A stretch of 64,000 bases of DNA from Frateuria_A sp049727805 (GCF_049727805.1 NZ_JBCNYA010000002.1:124001-188000), one strand, 5' to 3'. Positions 35,025 to 43,709 are shown, counted from the first letter of the stretch. A program made the numbers and translations. The notes: a model not told the origin generated them from the sequence alone.

Positions 35025-35459
35025 GTGTTCGACAAGGTGCTGGTCGTCTGCATCGGCAACATCTGCCGCAGTCCCACCGCGGAATACCTGCTGCGCCATC
35101 GGCTGGGCGCACGCGCGACCACGATCGAATCCGCGGGCCTGGCGGCGCTTGCCGGCAACCCGGTCGATCCGTTCGCCGGCGAGCTGCTTGCCGAACACGG
35201 GATAGACGCCTCCGCCCACCGCGCGCGCCAGCTGGACGAGGAGGCCGTCGCCGGCGCCAACCTGATCCTGGTGATGCAGCGCTCCCACGTCGCCAGCCTG
35301 GCCAAGCGCTGGCCGCATGCGGTGGGGCGTACCTTCCTGCTCGGCAAATGGCAGGGCGAGCGCGAGATTCCCGACCCCTACCGCCAGCCGCGTGCCGCCT
35401 TCGAGCAGGCCTACCGGCTGATCGACGAAGGCGTCGATGGCTGGCTGAAGCACCTCTGA
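35025..35459 (+). CDS. Low-molecular-weight protein-tyrosine phosphatase (Wzb type)
   Basis: 144 aa from the GTG at 35025, which gives the normal family N-terminus (V)FDKVLVVCIGNICRSPTAE. An ATG at 34956 would add 23 uncharged, unconserved residues. The catalytic P-loop C-X5-R is C9-IGNIC-R15, and the general acid Asp is in IPDPYRQ near 119. Such phosphatases dephosphorylate Wzc-like tyrosine kinases that control capsule or exopolysaccharide export. A sugar-nucleotide gene pair follows, which fits that role, although no wzc is present here. Confidence 0.9.
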   Translation: MFDKVLVVCIGNICRSPTAEYLLRHRLGARATTIESAGLAALAGNPVDPFAGELLAEHGIDASAHRARQLDEEAVAGANLILVMQRSHVASLAKRWPHAVGRTFLLGKWQGEREIPDPYRQPRAAFEQAYRLIDEGVDGWLKHL

Positions 35460-35613
35460 CGGCCCGCCGCTTGCTATCGTTGCGCGCGGGAACGGCAGGC
35501 CGGTCGGAACGGGGCGACCGCGCCGCGTCGAAAGGGGTACACGGCAGGAAGGCATCGCTGTCCGGGCGCAAGCGCCCTGGGCAGGCATGCGGGCGTCAAC
35601 TTGGGGGTGAGTC

Positions 35614-36531
35614 ATGGACCTGGATGCGCGCATTCTGGTGACGGGGCAGTGCGGCTGGGTCGGCCATGCGGTGGTGCGCCGGCTGTGGGCCGCCGGCTAC
35701 GCCAACGTCCGCTTCCTGGCGCCAGGCGAAGTGGACCTTGCGCGGCAGGCGTCGGTCGAAACATTCCTGTTCCGCGAGCGGCCCGAGTACGTGGTGCTGA
35801 CCGCCGCGCGGGAAGGCCCCGGGGGCGACCGCTCGGGCGAGTCGATCCGCGAGAGCCTGGCGGTGCAGGCCAACGTGATCCATGCCGCGTGGCGGGCCGA
35901 CGTGCGCAAGCTGTGCTTCCTCGCCTCCTCCAATATCTATCCAGCCGGCGCGCTGCCGCCGTTGCGCAGCGGCGCGCTGCTGTCGGCGGCGATCGAGCCG
36001 GGCGAAGGCGGCGATGTGCTGGCGCAGATCGCCGGCATCCGTATGTGCCAGGTCTACCGGCGGCAGTACCGGTTCGACGCCGTCAGCGCGGTGCCGGCCG
36101 AGCTTTACGGCCCAGGCGACAGTCCCGGCGCGCAGGCCGGCGTACTGCCGGCGCTGGTGCGGCGCCTGTACGAGGCGCAGGCGGCCGGCGCACCCGAGCT
36201 GGCGATCGATGCGGCGCCGGCGCGGGACTGGCTGCAGGTGGACGACTTCGCGGATGCGGCGTTGTTCCTCATGCGGCGCTACAGCGGCGACCTGCCGGTC
36301 AACGTCGGCGGCGGAGAAACGATGGCCTTTGACGACCTGGCCCGGATGGCGGCGGAGACGGCCGGCTACCGCGGCAGGTTGCTGTTCGGACGCGCCGCGT
36401 CGCCGGTGCGGGCGACGCCCGAAGGCCTGTGGCTGAACACGATGGGGTGGGCGCCGTACATGCCGCTGCGCGACGGTGTGGAGCAGATGTGCGCGTGGTA
36501 TCTGCAGGGCGCGGGCGCGGTGCTGGCATAA
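35614..36531 (+). CDS. GDP-L-fucose synthase-like NAD-dependent epimerase/dehydratase family protein, catalytic residues lost
   Basis: 305 aa extended-SDR protein. The nucleotide-binding motif is present (TGQCGWVGHAVVRRL, about 10-24). The overall likeness to GDP-L-fucose synthase is strong: FLASSNIYP, IAGIRMCQVYRRQYR, ELYGPGD, VLPALVRRLYEA, DWLQVDDFADAALFLM. The catalytic positions are changed. The Y-x3-K pair reads D134 and Q138, the Cys after the catalytic Ser is N107, and the His before VLPAL is G176. The usual reaction (epimerisation and reduction of GDP-4-keto-6-deoxymannose) is therefore doubtful. It may bind nucleotide sugar without turnover. Strong Shine-Dalgarno (GGGGGTGAG). manC follows. 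Confidence 0.85.
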   Translation: MDLDARILVTGQCGWVGHAVVRRLWAAGYANVRFLAPGEVDLARQASVETFLFRERPEYVVLTAAREGPGGDRSGESIRESLAVQANVIHAAWRADVRKLCFLASSNIYPAGALPPLRSGALLSAAIEPGEGGDVLAQIAGIRMCQVYRRQYRFDAVSAVPAELYGPGDSPGAQAGVLPALVRRLYEAQAAGAPELAIDAAPARDWLQVDDFADAALFLMRRYSGDLPVNVGGGETMAFDDLARMAAETAGYRGRLLFGRAASPVRATPEGLWLNTMGWAPYMPLRDGVEQMCAWYLQGAGAVLA

Positions 36532-36665
36532 GCATCGGCGCGCAGACGGCGCTTCCGCGAGGCATCATGTGAGTTTGCCGCGACCGGCTGTTCTTCACGC
36601 AGGCGCCGGCAAGGCACGGTTGAGGTTGCCCGCTGCACGACGCGGCAGGCTGGATGGAGATGTCG

Positions 36666-38069
36666 ATGGTTCCGGTGATTCTTTCTGGTGGCTCGGGTAC
36701 GCGCTTGTGGCCGCTATCGCGCGAGTCGTATCCGAAGCAGTTCCTGCCGCTGGCCGGCACGGACACCATGCTGCAGGCGACTTGGCTGCGCATCGCGCCG
36801 CTGGCCTCGGCGGCGCCGCTGGTGGTGGCCAACGAGGAGCACCGCTTCATGGTGGCTGAGCAGTTGCGCCAGGTCGGCTGCGTACCCTCCGCGATCCTGC
36901 TCGAGCCGGTCGGCCGCAACACTGCGCCGGCCATCGCGGTGGCCGCCCTGCAGGCCACCCGCGAAGGCGCCGATCCGCTGCTGCTGGTGCTGCCGTCCGA
37001 CCACGTGATCAAGGATGCGGCCGCATTCCAGGCGGCCGTGCGGCGGGCCGAGCCGGCCGCGGCGCAGGGGCGCCTGGTCACCTTCGGCATCGTGCCGGAT
37101 GCGCCGGAGACCGGCTACGGCTACATCCGCGCCGGCGCAGCGATCGCCGACGGCGTGCGCCAGGTGGCGCAGTTCGTGGAGAAGCCCGACGCCGCCACGG
37201 CGCAGCAGTACGTCGCCTCGGGCGAGTACGTCTGGAACAGCGGCATGTTCCTCTTCCGCGCGTCGGTGTTCCTGGCGGAACTGGCGCGGCAGCAGCCGGC
37301 CATGCTGGCGGCCTGCCGAGCCGCCGTCGAGGGCGCCTCGCGCGACGCCGACTTCGTGCGGCTGGACAAGGCGGCCTTCGCCGCCTGTCCGTCCGATTCG
37401 ATCGACTACGCGGTGATGGAACACACCGACGCGGCCGCTGTGCTGCCGATCGACGTGGGCTGGAACGACCTCGGCAGCTGGTCGGCGCTGTGGGAAGTGG
37501 CCGAGCAGGACGGCGACGGCAACGCGCACCACGGCGACGTGCTGGCGCAGGACTGCCGCAACACGCTGGTCTGGGCCGAGGGCCGGCTGGTCGCGCTGCT
37601 CGGCCTGGAGAACGTGGTGGTGGTCGACACCGCCGACGCCGTGCTGGTCGCGCACAAGGACCGCGTGCAGGACGTCAAGGGCATCGTCGCCCGGCTCAAG
37701 GCCGAAGGCCGCGGCGAGCCGACCAGCCACCGCAAGGTGTACCGCCCGTGGGGCAGCTACGACTCGATCGACGTGGGCGAGCGCTTCCAGGTCAAGCGCA
37801 TCACGGTCAAGCCGGGCGCGTCCCTGAGCCTGCAGATGCACCACCACCGTGCCGAGCACTGGGTGGTCGTCAGCGGCACCGGCCGGGTCACCCGTGGCGA
37901 CGAGGTGCTCACGCTGACCGAGAACCAGAGTACCTACATCCCGCTGGGCGTCAGGCACCGGCTGGAGAACCCGGGCCGGCTGCCGCTGGAACTGATCGAG
38001 GTGCAGTCCGGCAGCTACCTGGGCGAGGACGACATCGTGCGCTTCGAGGACGTCTACGGGCGCGGCTGA
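36666..38069 (+). CDS. manC: Mannose-1-phosphate guanylyltransferase / mannose-6-phosphate isomerase (ManC/XanB/AlgA type)
   Basis: 467 aa. The start at 36666 is supported by GGAG 6 nt upstream; in-frame ATGs at 36660 and 36654 are alternatives. The N-terminal nucleotidyltransferase domain shows VILSGGSGTRLWPLSRESYP, PKQFLPLAG, LPSDHVI and FVEKP. The C-terminal type II isomerase cupin (about 345-465) shows KPGASLSLQMHHHRAEHW and PLGVRHRLENPG with metal-binding His. It makes GDP-mannose, a precursor for exopolysaccharide, O-antigen and GDP-fucose or rhamnose. It follows the degenerate GDP-fucose synthase-like gene. Confidence 0.95.
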   Translation: MVPVILSGGSGTRLWPLSRESYPKQFLPLAGTDTMLQATWLRIAPLASAAPLVVANEEHRFMVAEQLRQVGCVPSAILLEPVGRNTAPAIAVAALQATREGADPLLLVLPSDHVIKDAAAFQAAVRRAEPAAAQGRLVTFGIVPDAPETGYGYIRAGAAIADGVRQVAQFVEKPDAATAQQYVASGEYVWNSGMFLFRASVFLAELARQQPAMLAACRAAVEGASRDADFVRLDKAAFAACPSDSIDYAVMEHTDAAAVLPIDVGWNDLGSWSALWEVAEQDGDGNAHHGDVLAQDCRNTLVWAEGRLVALLGLENVVVVDTADAVLVAHKDRVQDVKGIVARLKAEGRGEPTSHRKVYRPWGSYDSIDVGERFQVKRITVKPGASLSLQMHHHRAEHWVVVSGTGRVTRGDEVLTLTENQSTYIPLGVRHRLENPGRLPLELIEVQSGSYLGEDDIVRFEDVYGRG

Positions 38070-38135
38070 TGCCGCGCCTTCCGGTAGGTGGCGAAGGTAG
38101 GGAAGGGGCCGGGCGGGGCGGCTCCGCCTGCGTCG

Positions 38136-39503
38136 TCAGCGCGGCGGGTTCGTCGGCGGCGAGCGTTCGAAGCTTCCCGCCTCGCCAGGGAACACCACCG
38201 GACTCTCGTAGCCGTCCGGCGACACCGCCGAGACGCCGAAGAACCAGTCGTCGATCACCACGTCCTTGAGCACCGCCTGGTCCACGTCGCCGACCGCGCG
38301 GGCGTGCTGCCATTGCGGTGCGGTGGTGTCGCGCCAGTGCACGCGGTAGCCGGCGGCACCGGCTACCTTGCGCCAGCTCACCGTGGTGTCGGTGGCCAGC
38401 GCGCCCTCGATGTCGACGCCGGTGGGAGGCGTGGGGGCGCGGCTCAGGCTCGCCATGGTGATGGCGTTGAGCGCGGTGACGTGGGCGAGGTAGCGGAAGT
38501 CGATGCCGTCGAGGGTGTCGCCGTAGCCGGGGCGCAGGTCCTGGTGCTGGCGGGTGTAGTCCTCGTGGCCCTCGGTCACGCGCACCGCCGGGAAGCCGGC
38601 CTGCAGGAACGGCACCTGGTCGCCGCCGCGGCCGTAGCGGTCGGTGCGGTACACCATGTGCACGTCGAAGTCCGGCAGATACGCATCGGCGAGGCGGTCC
38701 ATGTATCGCGCCAGGTTGCGCGAGGGCGAGTCGACCTCGCCACCGTGGTAGCGGCGGTAGTCGGCCTGTTTCAGTGTCTCGTTGCTCCTGGTGCCTTCGG
38801 AGAACACACGCACCACGGTGTTGTCGCGCACGCCGTTCTGGCCGCGGCTGTTGCCCACGATGTCGTTGTTGAGCTCGGCCTCCACGCGCCAGCCGTGCGC
38901 CACCGCGTAGTCGGCGAGCACCTTGCCGCCGTACAGGCCCTGCTCCTCGCCGGATAGCGCGGCGAACACCAGGGTCGCGCGGTTGTCCTGCTTCGACAGC
39001 AGCCGCGCGGCCTCGATCAGCGCGGCCACGCCGGAGGCATCGTCATTCGCACCGGGCGCATCGTGGGTGGTATCCATCACGTCGGTGACGCGCGAGTCCA
39101 GGTGGCCGGTGATCACGATCACGCGGTCCGGGTCGGCGCTGCCGCGCTTGATCGCCACCACGTCCATCACCTCCACCGGCTTGGGTGCGCGCTTGCCGGT
39201 GAACATCTGGGAAGGGGTGACGACTTCGAGGCAGCCGCCGCAGTCCTTGCCGATCCGCTCGAAGCGCGCCTTGACCCAGCGCCGCGCCGCGCCGATGCCG
39301 CGCGTGCCGGACCTGGTGTCGGAGAGCGTGTGGCGGGTGCCGAAGCCGACCAGCGCGGTGATCGTGGCGCGCAGTTCGTCCTGGCTGGGCGCCTGGGCCA
39401 GGGCGTGCAGTTCCGGATGCTCGAGCGGCTGCGCCGGTGGTTCGGCGGCCAGGCTGGCGGTGGCGAGGGCGAACAGCAGCGCGGCGAGCAGGGCATGGCG
39501 CAT
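38136..39503 (-). CDS. Exported M28-family zinc peptidase with C-terminal fibronectin-like domain
   Basis: 455 aa. The signal peptide is about 1-20 (MRHALLAALLFALATASLAA). The peptidase domain (about 100-345) keeps the metal ligands of M28: His in VITGHLDS, Asp in GANDDASGVAAL, Glu pair in LSGEEQGLYGG, Asp in LNNDIVGN and His in VTEGHEDYTRQH. The C-terminal 90 residues (TVSWRKVAGAAGYRVHWRDT) look like a fibronectin type III fold. It is likely a secreted aminopeptidase. Convergent with manC. Confidence 0.93.
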   Translation of the reverse strand: MRHALLAALLFALATASLAAEPPAQPLEHPELHALAQAPSQDELRATITALVGFGTRHTLSDTRSGTRGIGAARRWVKARFERIGKDCGGCLEVVTPSQMFTGKRAPKPVEVMDVVAIKRGSADPDRVIVITGHLDSRVTDVMDTTHDAPGANDDASGVAALIEAARLLSKQDNRATLVFAALSGEEQGLYGGKVLADYAVAHGWRVEAELNNDIVGNSRGQNGVRDNTVVRVFSEGTRSNETLKQADYRRYHGGEVDSPSRNLARYMDRLADAYLPDFDVHMVYRTDRYGRGGDQVPFLQAGFPAVRVTEGHEDYTRQHQDLRPGYGDTLDGIDFRYLAHVTALNAITMASLSRAPTPPTGVDIEGALATDTTVSWRKVAGAAGYRVHWRDTTAPQWQHARAVGDVDQAVLKDVVIDDWFFGVSAVSPDGYESPVVFPGEAGSFERSPPTNPPR

Positions 39504-39624
39504 CGGATTGGGTCCCCAGCGGCAAAGGCCTACCTTAGCGCGGGTGGGCGTGCCGGAGCCCGTGGCGCGCCGGCGGCGTCCGGACCCGCCTCGTCATTGT
39601 TCCGATGGGTCCCGCATTCCGGGC

Positions 39625-39693
39625 TTTACACATATCTCTATTGCGCGTAAACAGGGGCCGTCCAGACTCTGCCTGTCGCAGCCGCGACGGCCC
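39625..39693 (+). promoter_or_regulatory. Putative promoter and leader hairpin for the periplasmic helical protein
   Basis: TTTACA (39625-39630) and TAAACA (39648-39653) are 17 bp apart and fit a weak sigma-70 promoter. Just downstream is an 8-bp stem, GGGCCGTC (39655-39662) with GACGGCCC (39686-39693), which would form the 5' end of the transcript. GGAG then precedes the ATG at 39708 by 7 nt. Confidence 0.4.
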
Positions 39694-39707
39694 TCTGGAG
39701 ACCCTTC

Positions 39708-40355
39708 ATGAAAACGCCCACCTGCCTTCTGGCCGTAATCCTCGCCTCTACCTTCGCCGCGGCCACGCCGGCGATGGCGGCACCGGCACCGTCCGACAGC
39801 CCGGCGTCCGCCGTGCCTGCCGCGCCCAAGCTCGACGCCGCGATGCGCTCGCTCTGGCACGGCCACGTCGTCCACACCCGCGAATATGCGATGGCCGTGC
39901 ATGTCCACGACACCGCCAAGGCCAAGGCCGCGGCCGATGCGGTGGTGGCCAACGCCAAGCAGATCGCCGATGCGGTCGGCGGCTTCTACAGCAAGCCGGC
40001 CGGCGCGCACATGCTCGAATTGCTGGCGGGCCACTGGGGTGGCGTCAAGGCGCTGACCGACGCACGTGCCGCCAACAACAGCGCCGCCGAGAGCAAGGCG
40101 ATGGCCGACCTGCAGGCCAACGCCACCGCGATCGCCAAGTTCCTCGCCGGCGCCAACCCCAACCTGCCCGAGAACGCCGTGCAGGGGCTGCTGGCCACCC
40201 ACGTAGCGCACCACTCCACGCAGATCGAACAGATCATGTCCGGCGACATGAAGGGCGAGCAGGCCACCTGGCAGATGATGCAGGCCCACATGGACGTCAT
40301 CTCCGATGCGCTGGCGGCAGCGATCGCCAAGCAGTTCCCGGCCAAGGCGTCCTGA
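39708..40355 (+). CDS. Periplasmic helical-bundle protein of unknown function
   Basis: 215 aa. The signal peptide is about 1-25 (MKTPTCLLAVILASTFAAAT, then AMA). The mature part is almost entirely helical in two similar halves. Each half has a W/T-H start motif (SLWHGHVVHTREYAM; GLLATHVAHHSTQIEQIM) and a D/A-x-x-I turn (ANAKQIADAVGGFYSKPAG; ANATAIAKFLAGANPNLPE). This pattern resembles an uncharacterised four-helix family found across Gram-positives and Proteobacteria. The clustered histidines could bind metal. It is 2 bp upstream of the cysteine-rich regulator gene, so the two are one operon. Confidence 0.7.
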   Translation: MKTPTCLLAVILASTFAAATPAMAAPAPSDSPASAVPAAPKLDAAMRSLWHGHVVHTREYAMAVHVHDTAKAKAAADAVVANAKQIADAVGGFYSKPAGAHMLELLAGHWGGVKALTDARAANNSAAESKAMADLQANATAIAKFLAGANPNLPENAVQGLLATHVAHHSTQIEQIMSGDMKGEQATWQMMQAHMDVISDALAAAIAKQFPAKAS

Positions 40356-40357
40356 GC

Positions 40358-40996
40358 ATGAGCGGACTCGCACGGCTCGGAAGCACCCAGCAACGCCTGC
40401 TGCGCCAGTTGCTGATGGCGCCGCAGGGCCGCTCGGTGGAAGAGCTGTGCGAGTGCCTGCGGATCAGCCACAACGCGGTGCGCCAGCACCTGAGCGCACT
40501 GCTCGCGCGCGATTACGTCGAGCGCGGGCAGGCGCGTGCCACCGGCGGCCGACCGCAGGCGCGCTACCGCCTCAGCGAGGGCGGTCGCGCGCTGTTCCCG
40601 CGCAACTACGGCCTGCTCAGCACCGCGCTGCTGGCCAAGCTGCGCGAGCAGTACGGCCCCGCCGCGCTGGAGGAAATGCTGCAGGACCTCGGCCGCACGC
40701 TGGGCGGCCACGAGGTGCCGCTGCCGCCGGAGGCCAGTCACGACGAGGTGGTGCAGCGGCTGGCCGGCCAGCTCGACGCGCTGGGCTACGAGGCGGTGGT
40801 GGCGCGGCACGGCCAGGAGCCGCAGGTGGAAGCCTTCAACTGCGTGTTCCATGCGCTGGCGCGCAGCGTGCCGCAGGTATGCAAGTTCGACCTGGCCTAC
40901 ATGGAGGCGGCCAGCGGGCGGCGCATCCACCACATGGAATGCATCATCCGCGGCGGCCACGTATGCCGCTTCCGCGTGGGCGACGCCAAGTGCTGA
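40358..40996 (+). CDS. Winged-helix regulator with C-terminal cysteine cluster (SufR/COG2345-like)
   Basis: 212 aa. The HTH is about 8-60 (STQQRLLRQLLMAPQGRSVE, then LRISHNAVRQHLSALLARDY) with a wing containing TGGRPQARYRLSEGG. The effector part ends in a cysteine cluster at 162, 175, 195, 203 and 212. The first two are spaced by 12 residues (NC...VC), as in SufR-type proteins that hold an iron-sulphur cluster. The later spacings (19, 7 and 8 residues) differ from SufR. It probably senses iron-sulphur status, oxygen or nitric oxide. It is paired with the periplasmic helical protein. Confidence 0.85.
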   Translation: MSGLARLGSTQQRLLRQLLMAPQGRSVEELCECLRISHNAVRQHLSALLARDYVERGQARATGGRPQARYRLSEGGRALFPRNYGLLSTALLAKLREQYGPAALEEMLQDLGRTLGGHEVPLPPEASHDEVVQRLAGQLDALGYEAVVARHGQEPQVEAFNCVFHALARSVPQVCKFDLAYMEAASGRRIHHMECIIRGGHVCRFRVGDAKC

Positions 40997-41005
40997 TCCA
41001 TCCCA

Positions 41006-41059
41006 GGAGCCCACTCGTGGGCGATGTTCTTCGCCACCGCACCCAGGAGCATCGCCCAC
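41006..41059. repeat. REP-type hairpin of the AGGAGCCCACTCGTGGGCGATG family
   Basis: Two AGGAGC units (41006 and 41045) with a 13-bp inverted match: GTGGGCGATGTTC (41017-41029) with GAGCATCGCCCAC (41047-41059). This belongs to a different palindrome family from the CCCTCTCCCC elements. It lies between the convergent regulator gene and rluF. Confidence 0.65.
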
Positions 41060-41087
41060 AAGCGGGCACCTGCAAGCGCATGGCTCC

Positions 41088-41807
41088 TCACCACTGCGTC
41101 CGGCCGGGCAGCAGGCCCTTCAGCTCCGCGTCGGTGAGGTTGCGCCATTGTCCCGGCCGCAAATGGCCCAGCCGGACGTTGTCGATGCGCACGCGGCGCA
41201 GTTGGGTCACGCGGTAGTCGAACGCCGCCGCCATCAACCGGATCTGCCGGTTCAGCCCCTGCGTGAGCACGATGCCGAAACCGAACCGGGCGATCTTGCG
41301 CACCTTGCACGGCAGCGTGGTCTGGCCGTGGATGCGCACGCCGCGCGCGAGGCCGGCGAGGAACGCGTCGGTCACCGGCTTGTTCACCGCGACCAGGTAT
41401 TCCTTCTCGTGGCGGTTCTCCGCGCGCAGTATCTCGTTGACGATATCGCCGTTGCTGGTCAGCAGGATCAGCCCCTCCGAATCCTTGTCCAGCCGACCGA
41501 TCGGAAACACCCGCTGCGGATGGTCCACGAAATCGACGATGTTGCCGGCTACGCTCCGGTCGGTGGTGCAGGTGACGCCGACCGGCTTGTTGAGCGCGAT
41601 GTAGATGGCCTTCTTCGCCGACGGCGTGGCGGCCAGCACACGCATGCGCACCAGCTCGCCATCGACCCGCACTTCGTCGCCGTCGAGCGCCTTGGCGCCG
41701 GTGCCGGCCACCTCGCCGTTGATGGTGACCCGTCCGGCCACCAGCCATTCGTCCGCCTCGCGGCGCGAGCACAGGCCGGCCTCGCTGATGTATTTGTTGA
41801 CGCGCAT
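41088..41807 (-). CDS. rluF: 23S rRNA pseudouridine(2604) synthase RluF
   Basis: 239 aa. The N-terminal S4 RNA-binding domain (about 1-60: MRVNKYISEAGLCSRREADE, WLVAGRVTINGEVAGTGAKA) is followed by the catalytic domain with FPIGRLDKDSEGLILLTSNG, where Asp is the nucleophile. QGLNRQIRLMAAAFDYRVTQ fits RluF rather than RluB or RsuA. It modifies U2604 of 23S rRNA (and U35 of tRNA-Tyr in E. coli). It is 10 bp downstream of the ABC permease gene, same strand. Confidence 0.92.
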   Translation of the reverse strand: MRVNKYISEAGLCSRREADEWLVAGRVTINGEVAGTGAKALDGDEVRVDGELVRMRVLAATPSAKKAIYIALNKPVGVTCTTDRSVAGNIVDFVDHPQRVFPIGRLDKDSEGLILLTSNGDIVNEILRAENRHEKEYLVAVNKPVTDAFLAGLARGVRIHGQTTLPCKVRKIARFGFGIVLTQGLNRQIRLMAAAFDYRVTQLRRVRIDNVRLGHLRPGQWRNLTDAELKGLLPGRTQW

Positions 41808-41817
41808 GGCGGGAGGC

Positions 41818-42660
41818 TCAGGAACGCAGTCCCACGCCGCGCTTGAGCAACTGCAGCGCCACGATCGACAGCCCCGCCACGAACCCCAGCATCACCAGGA
41901 ACGCCACGCCGATGTTGACGTCGCTGATCCCGAGCACGCCGAAGCGGAACGCGTTGACCATGTACAGGATCGGATTGGCCCGCGAGATCGCCTGCCACGG
42001 CTCGGCCAGCATGTTGACCGAATAGAACACGCCGCCGAGGTAGGTCAGCGGCGTCAGCACGAAGGTCGGCACCAGCGCGATGTCGTCGAACTTCTTGGCG
42101 TAGACCGCGTTGACGAAGCCGGCCAGCGAGAAGATCGTCGCGCCCAGCAGCACCGAGAAGAACGTCATCACCGGGTGCGCCACGTGCAGCGAGGTGAAGA
42201 ACAGCGCGATCAGAAGCACCAGCACGCCCACCACCAGGCCACGCGTCACCGCGCCGGTGACGTAGCCGAGCAGGATCACCCAGTTGGGCATCGGCGAGAC
42301 CAGCATCTCCTCCACCGCGCGGCTGAACTTGGCGCCGAAGAACGAGCTGGAGATGTTGCCGTAGCTGTTGGTGATGATGCTCATCATCACCAGCCCCGGC
42401 ACGATGTACTGCATGTAGGAGTAGCCGCCCTGGATCGTGCCGATGCGGCTGCCGATCAGCTTGCCGAAGATCACGAAGTACAGCGTCATCGTGATCGCCG
42501 GTGGGATCAGCGTCTGCGTCCAGATGCGCATGATGCGCACGATCTCGCGGCGCACGATGGTGCCGAGGGCGACCAGGTTGGCGCTGGTGTTGCTCATGCG
42601 CGTGGAGTCCGCGTGGCCGGTAAGGTTGTGTTCCCGGGTGGAGGGCAGGGGCGTGCTCAT
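41818..42660 (-). CDS. yadH: ABC-2 type transporter permease (YadH-like)
   Basis: 280 aa from the ATG at 42660, which overlaps the ATPase stop by 4 bp and has GGAG 8 nt upstream. An internal ATG at 42597 would give 259 aa, nearer the usual length, but has no ribosome-binding site. Six membrane helices are predicted. The core (MRIWTQTLIPPAITMTLYFV; VPGLVMMSIITNSYGNISSS; PTFVLTPLTYLGGVFYSVNM) is very like E. coli YadH. The exported substrate is unknown. Operon with the ATPase and rluF. Confidence 0.93.
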   Translation of the reverse strand: MSTPLPSTREHNLTGHADSTRMSNTSANLVALGTIVRREIVRIMRIWTQTLIPPAITMTLYFVIFGKLIGSRIGTIQGGYSYMQYIVPGLVMMSIITNSYGNISSSFFGAKFSRAVEEMLVSPMPNWVILLGYVTGAVTRGLVVGVLVLLIALFFTSLHVAHPVMTFFSVLLGATIFSLAGFVNAVYAKKFDDIALVPTFVLTPLTYLGGVFYSVNMLAEPWQAISRANPILYMVNAFRFGVLGISDVNIGVAFLVMLGFVAGLSIVALQLLKRGVGLRS

Positions 42661-43631
42661 GCGGCCTTCTCCTTGCCCGTCTCGCGGCCGCCTTCGACGA
42701 GCCGCACGAACAGTTCCTCCAGCCGGTTGGTCTTGTTGCGCATCGAGGTCACCGTGATGCCGTGCGAGGACAAGGCGGCGAACAGCGAATTGAGGTCGTG
42801 GTTGCGCGACATCTCCGCCTCCAGCGTGTGTTCGTCGACCTGGCGGATCGCCACGCCCGGCATCGCCGGCAGCGGCCCCGGCACGGCGGCCACGTCGAAC
42901 ACGAAGGTTTCCACATCGAGCGTCGCCAGCAGCCGCTTCATCGTGGTGTTCTCCACGATGGTGCCGTGGTCGATGATCGCGATGTTGCGGCACAGCTGCT
43001 CGGCTTCCTCCAGGTAGTGCGTGGTGAGGATCACCGTGGTGCCGGCCGCGTTGATGGCGCTGACGAACTGCCACATCGAGCGGCGGATCTCGATGTCCAC
43101 GCCGGCGGTGGGTTCGTCCAGGATCAGCAGGCGCGGCTCGTTCATCATCGCGCGGGCGATCATCAGGCGCCGCTTCATGCCGCCGGAGAGCATGCGCGCC
43201 TGGTGCTGCGCCTTGTCCCACAGGCGCAGTTCCTTGAGGTACTTCTCCGCGCGCTGCGCCGCGATCCTGCGCGGGATGCCGTAGAAGCCGGCCTCGTTCA
43301 CGCAGATGTCGAACGGCTTCTCGAACTGGTTGAAGTTGATCTCCTGCGGCACCAGGCCGATCAGCTTCATCGCCTCGTTGCGCTGCTGGTTGACCGAGAC
43401 GCCGAAGATGCGCGCATCGCCGCCGGTCGAATTGACCAGCGAGGAGAGGATGCCGATCAGCGTGGACTTGCCGGCGCCGTTGGGACCGAGCAACGCGAAG
43501 AAATCGCCCTGCTGCACGGTCAGCGAGATGCCCTTGAGGGCTTCGACGCCGTTGCCGTAGGTCTTGCGCAGGTTGTCGACGACGAGTGCGGGAACCGCTG
43601 TATTGGGGAGTGGTGACATGGGCTGCACCAT
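42657..43631 (-). CDS. yadG: ABC transporter ATP-binding protein (YadG-like)
   Basis: 324 aa. Walker A GPNGAGKST (about 49-57), signature LSGGMKRRL, Walker B LLILDEPTAG and the switch histidine in ILTTHYLEEAE are intact. The C-terminal extension (about 245-324) is a regulatory region as in YadG/DrrA-type ATPases. The start at 43631 has AAGGG 9 nt upstream; an internal ATG at 43619 is possible. Pairs with the permease. TATAAT on this strand at 43652-43647 may be the -10 element, with a very short leader. Confidence 0.94.
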   Translation of the reverse strand: MVQPMSPLPNTAVPALVVDNLRKTYGNGVEALKGISLTVQQGDFFALLGPNGAGKSTLIGILSSLVNSTGGDARIFGVSVNQQRNEAMKLIGLVPQEINFNQFEKPFDICVNEAGFYGIPRRIAAQRAEKYLKELRLWDKAQHQARMLSGGMKRRLMIARAMMNEPRLLILDEPTAGVDIEIRRSMWQFVSAINAAGTTVILTTHYLEEAEQLCRNIAIIDHGTIVENTTMKRLLATLDVETFVFDVAAVPGPLPAMPGVAIRQVDEHTLEAEMSRNHDLNSLFAALSSHGITVTSMRNKTNRLEELFVRLVEGGRETGKEKAA

Positions 43632-43709
43632 GGGGGCTAGCCCTTTATTATACGAGGCCGTTTACCCGCCGCCCGCTCACGCCGGGCGTGCCTCCCGCTC
43701 CGGAATCCC

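Noticed and set aside
43623..43680. TATAAT on the minus strand as a definite yadG promoter
   Set aside because: No acceptable -35 hexamer is present and the leader would be only about 10 nt; noted in the gene entry but not called as a promoter.
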